Of a DNA stretch of 64,000 nucleotides, positions 60,847 through 64,000 are shown piece by piece (the stretch's first letter is position 1; each line of letters opens with the position of its first letter). The stretch lies in assembly GCF_005508865.1 (NCBI RefSeq), contig NZ_SCOM01000002.1:620001-684000 (forward strand), given 5' to 3'. A program made the translations under genes and the position numbers. A model generated the notes under the pieces. It was not told where the DNA came from. It saw nothing but the letters and a program-made list of their open reading frames with translations, and did not search any database. The stretch is from Pseudomonas sp. F(2018). Its GTDB lineage: Bacteria > Pseudomonadota > Gammaproteobacteria > Pseudomonadales > Pseudomonadaceae.

Positions 60847-61743
60847 GTGGCCGTTGAGCCACACCACGCGCCTGTCGGGCGCAGCGCGCTGGCGGAACAT
60901 CCGCTGGCGGCGCTGTTCCGTTTTCCGTCGCGCCAGGTGTTCCGCTGGGACAGGCATCAGGGGCGCGACATCCTGCTGATCGACCATCCGCTGTGCCAGG
61001 CGGTGTTCAGTCGGCAGGGCGGTCAGTTGCTGCACTTCCAGCCCCGTGGCCAGCGCCCGTGGCTGTGGTGTGCGGCGCACTGGCACAACCTCGGCGCCAT
61101 TCGTGGCGGGGTTCCGGTGTGCTGGCCGTGGTTCGGTCGGCATCCCAGCGAGAGCGGCTGGCCGCACCATGGCTGGGCGCGGCTGAACGACTGGCGGCTG
61201 GTCGGCAACGAGGCCGACCGGGATGGCGTGCGCCTGTTGTGGCGCCTGGAGCTGTGCGACTGGCGGGTGCAGCTGAAGGCCCATCTGGGCACGGAGCTGG
61301 ACCTGCAGCTGGTGACCCGGCATGGCGACAGCGAGCCCTGCCAGCTCAGCCATGCCCTGCATGCCTACTGGGCGGTCAGCGATGTGTCGCGGGTCAGCCT
61401 GGGTGGGCTGGAAGGGGCGCACGGGCGCGATCTGCTGCTGCGCGAGCCGTGCCGGCAGGACGGCGAGCTGCGGGTCGGCGAAGCCTGCCATCGGGTGTTT
61501 CGCCAGGCGGGAGTCCTGCAGCTGCAGGACCTGGCGTGGCAGCGACGCCTGCGCATCGATACCGGTGCAGGCCCCAATTGCGTGGTCTGGCACCCGGGTG
61601 GCCGGCCGCTGGCTGAGGTGTCCTGGCGCGAGGCGCTGGGCTTTCTCAGCGTGCAGGTGGCCGGTTGTGGCGAGGACAGCCTGACCCTGGAGCCCGGCGA
61701 GGAGGCGCTGCTCAGCCTACACGCCAGGCTGGAGCAGGGCTGA
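60847..61743 (+). CDS. Putative D-hexose-6-phosphate mutarotase (YeaD type)
   Basis: The 298-residue protein is an aldose-1-epimerase-fold member: RQGGQLLHFQPRGQRPWLWC, AIRGGVPVCWPWFGRHPSES, then HHGWARLNDWRL and LSHALHAYWAVSDVSRV, with candidate catalytic His in HHGWAR and Glu in WREALGFLS-adjacent C-terminal strands. YeaD-type enzymes interconvert anomers of glucose-6-phosphate, which would feed Zwf. The GTG at 60847 is chosen with AGGAG 11 nt upstream. It starts 21 nt after oprB, so it may be cotranscribed. Confidence 0.82.
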   Translation: MAVEPHHAPVGRSALAEHPLAALFRFPSRQVFRWDRHQGRDILLIDHPLCQAVFSRQGGQLLHFQPRGQRPWLWCAAHWHNLGAIRGGVPVCWPWFGRHPSESGWPHHGWARLNDWRLVGNEADRDGVRLLWRLELCDWRVQLKAHLGTELDLQLVTRHGDSEPCQLSHALHAYWAVSDVSRVSLGGLEGAHGRDLLLREPCRQDGELRVGEACHRVFRQAGVLQLQDLAWQRRLRIDTGAGPNCVVWHPGGRPLAEVSWREALGFLSVQVAGCGEDSLTLEPGEEALLSLHARLEQG

Positions 61744-61744
61744 A

Positions 61745-61807
61745 CCCCGAGCGCCCGGGGGTGGTCTCCTGACTATCGATCCTGCGCGGTCCGTCAGGCG
61801 GCGCAGG
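61745..61807. terminator. Hairpins between convergent mutarotase and hexR genes
   Basis: The 71-nt gap holds CCCCG (61745-61749) pairing with CGGGG (61756-61760) and CCTGCGC (61781-61787) pairing with GCGCAGG (61801-61807). Either could help end the two convergent transcripts. Both are weak. Confidence 0.3.
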
Positions 61808-61814
61808 GGATTGC

Positions 61815-62684
61815 TCAGTCGGCTTCGCCGTCGCTGGGGAAGCGGCTGGCGTTGAGGCTTTCCTTGATCTTGCGCAGGTGCGGATGGAAGTCCACGCCGC
61901 GGCGCAGGGTCATGCCGGTGGCCAGCACGTCGAGCACGGTGAGCTGGATGATGCGCGAGGTCATCGGCATGTAGATGTCGGTGTCTTCGGGCAGCGGGAT
62001 GTTCAGGCTCAGGGTGCTGGCCTTGGCCAGTGGCGAGTCGGCAGCGGTCAGGCCGAGCACCGAGGCGCCGTTCTGCCGCGCCAGGCGCGCCACCTCCACC
62101 AGTTCGCGGGTGCGGCCGGTGTAGGAAATGATTACGAACAGGTCGCCCGTGTGCGCCACCGAGGCGAGCATGCGCTGCATCAGTACATCGGAATGGGCGG
62201 ACACGGCGAGGTTGAAGCGGAAGAACTTGTGCTGGGCATCCAGGGCCACCGAGGCGGAGGCGCCGAGGCCGAAGAAGTGGATCTGCCGGGCCTGGATCAG
62301 CAGATCCACGGCGTGGCTGATCAGCTGTGGGTCGAGCTGTTTGCAGGCGCTGTCCAGCGAGGTGATGGCGCTGCCGAAGATCTTGCGGGTGTAGGCCTCC
62401 GGGCCGTCGTCGGCCTCGACCGCGCGGCTCACATAGGCCGCACCGCTGGCCAGGCTCTGCGCCAGCTGCATCTTCAGCTCGGGGTAGCCGCTGACGCCGA
62501 ACGAGCGGCAGAAGCGGTTGACCGTCGGCTCGCTGACCTGCGCCTCCTGGGCCAGGGTGGCGATGCTGTAGCGCGTGGCTTGCTGCGGGGCGGCGAGGAT
62601 CACTTCGGCGACCTTGCGCTCGGCCTTGTTGAGTTCGCCAAGGCGGTTCTGGATCTGCTCCAGCAGGTTGTTCACGCGGTCCAT
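61815..62684 (-). CDS. hexR: HexR, repressor of glucose catabolism genes
   Basis: The 289-residue RpiR-family regulator has an N-terminal helix-turn-helix ([23 protein letters not shown]) and a C-terminal SIS sugar-phosphate-binding domain ([40 protein letters not shown]). In pseudomonads HexR represses zwf-pgl-eda, edd-glk-gltR and gap-1, and is released by 2-keto-3-deoxy-6-phosphogluconate. It is divergent from zwf. The ATG has CAGGAA 7 nt upstream. Matching operators are at 49744 and 62792. Confidence 0.95.
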   Translation of the reverse strand: MDRVNNLLEQIQNRLGELNKAERKVAEVILAAPQQATRYSIATLAQEAQVSEPTVNRFCRSFGVSGYPELKMQLAQSLASGAAYVSRAVEADDGPEAYTRKIFGSAITSLDSACKQLDPQLISHAVDLLIQARQIHFFGLGASASVALDAQHKFFRFNLAVSAHSDVLMQRMLASVAHTGDLFVIISYTGRTRELVEVARLARQNGASVLGLTAADSPLAKASTLSLNIPLPEDTDIYMPMTSRIIQLTVLDVLATGMTLRRGVDFHPHLRKIKESLNASRFPSDGEAD

Positions 62685-62791
62685 GTCGGTTCCTGGGAGG
62701 GGACTGCAATCGGACGCTTATCGTACTGAGCGTCCCGGTGTCCGGCCACCGGTATCTGGCTGGCAGTCAGGGATGAATAGAGGTTTTTGGT

Positions 62792-62815
62792 AAATGTAGT
62801 TTTATTACTACATTT
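62792..62815. promoter_or_regulatory. Long palindrome between hexR and zwf, probable HexR operator
   Basis: AAATGTAGT (62792-62800) and ACTACATTT (62807-62815) are perfect 9-bp arms around a 6-nt centre (TTTATT). It lies in the divergent hexR-zwf region where HexR is known to bind. The core TGTAGT-N6-ACTACA differs somewhat from the strict TTGT-N7/8-ACAA form, so the assignment rests partly on context. Confidence 0.65.
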
Positions 62816-62866
62816 TGTCTTGATGAATCACTTTTGCAGGTGTATTCATATGCCAATGTTTGACGA

Positions 62867-62874
62867 AAGAATAA
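62867..62874 (+). promoter_or_regulatory. Crc/Hfq A-rich motif at the zwf start
   Basis: AAGAATAA fits AANAANAA and lies just before the zwf ATG at 62880. If the upstream ATG at 62850 is used, the motif would fall inside the coding sequence. Confidence 0.45.
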
Positions 62875-62879
62875 ATAAA

Positions 62880-64000
<1,121 letters not shown>

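Overview
The window is a chromosomal segment of a Pseudomonas-type gammaproteobacterium. The evidence is gene content and order (flhB, flhA-flhF-fleN-fliA-cheYZAB-motCD-parC-parP-cheW, ccmABCDEFGHI, smc-zipA-ligA, edd-glk-gltR-gtrS-gtsABCD-oprB, hexR/zwf), the visibly GC-rich sequence, and protein lengths close to the Pseudomonas family members. The species cannot be fixed by eye. I see no insertion sequence, prophage, CRISPR array or tRNA gene.

Region 1 (1-17,610), motility and chemotaxis. The 3' end of flhB is followed tail-to-tail by sodC. A likely sigma-54 promoter then precedes flhA-flhF-fleN-fliA and cheY-cheZ-cheA-cheB-motC-motD, followed by the polar chemosensory-array genes parC and parP, then cheW and a DUF2802 gene (fipA-like). 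After a rhodanese gene, two minus-strand genes encode a FliK-like protein and a free-standing FlhB C-terminal domain.

Region 2 (17,640-25,581), cytochrome c maturation. ccmA to ccmI form a tightly overlapping operon, ending with a small lipoprotein gene. An HD-domain gene converges on it so closely that the stop codons overlap.

Region 3 (25,699-33,030), housekeeping: smc, zipA and ligA, then a small TRL-family lipoprotein gene.

Region 4 (33,161-47,249), a complete Tad/Flp pilus locus. A divergent AraC-type regulator with a degenerate receiver domain faces flp (pilin), a prepilin peptidase, a non-canonical AAA+ ATPase, rcpC/cpaB, rcpA/cpaC, a small lipoprotein, tadG-, tadE- and tadF-like genes, and tadZ, tadA, tadB, tadC and tadD. 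The 405-bp divergent intergenic region carries phased A-tract repeats.

Region 5 (47,268-49,600): an HU-family gene, a methyl-accepting chemotaxis protein and the 4.5S (SRP) RNA gene with a recognisable promoter.

Region 6 (49,683-64,000), Entner-Doudoroff glucose catabolism and uptake: edd, glk, the gltR/gtrS two-component system, the gtsABCD glucose ABC transporter, the oprB porin, a hexose-6-phosphate mutarotase, the repressor gene hexR and divergent zwf (cut by the window end). OprB and GtsABCD import glucose, Glk phosphorylates it, Zwf and Edd feed the Entner-Doudoroff route, HexR represses and GltR/GtrS activate. HexR-type palindromes lie before edd and zwf, and Crc/Hfq-type A-rich motifs lie before or at the starts of edd, gtsA, oprB and zwf, so the pathway appears controlled both transcriptionally and post-transcriptionally.

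No clearly unprecedented system is evident. The best leads are the Tad-locus AAA+ ATPase, the pseudo-receiver regulator with its phased repeats, the FliK-like/FlhB-C-like pair, and a 42-residue tandem repeat in CheA whose core motif recurs in ParP.
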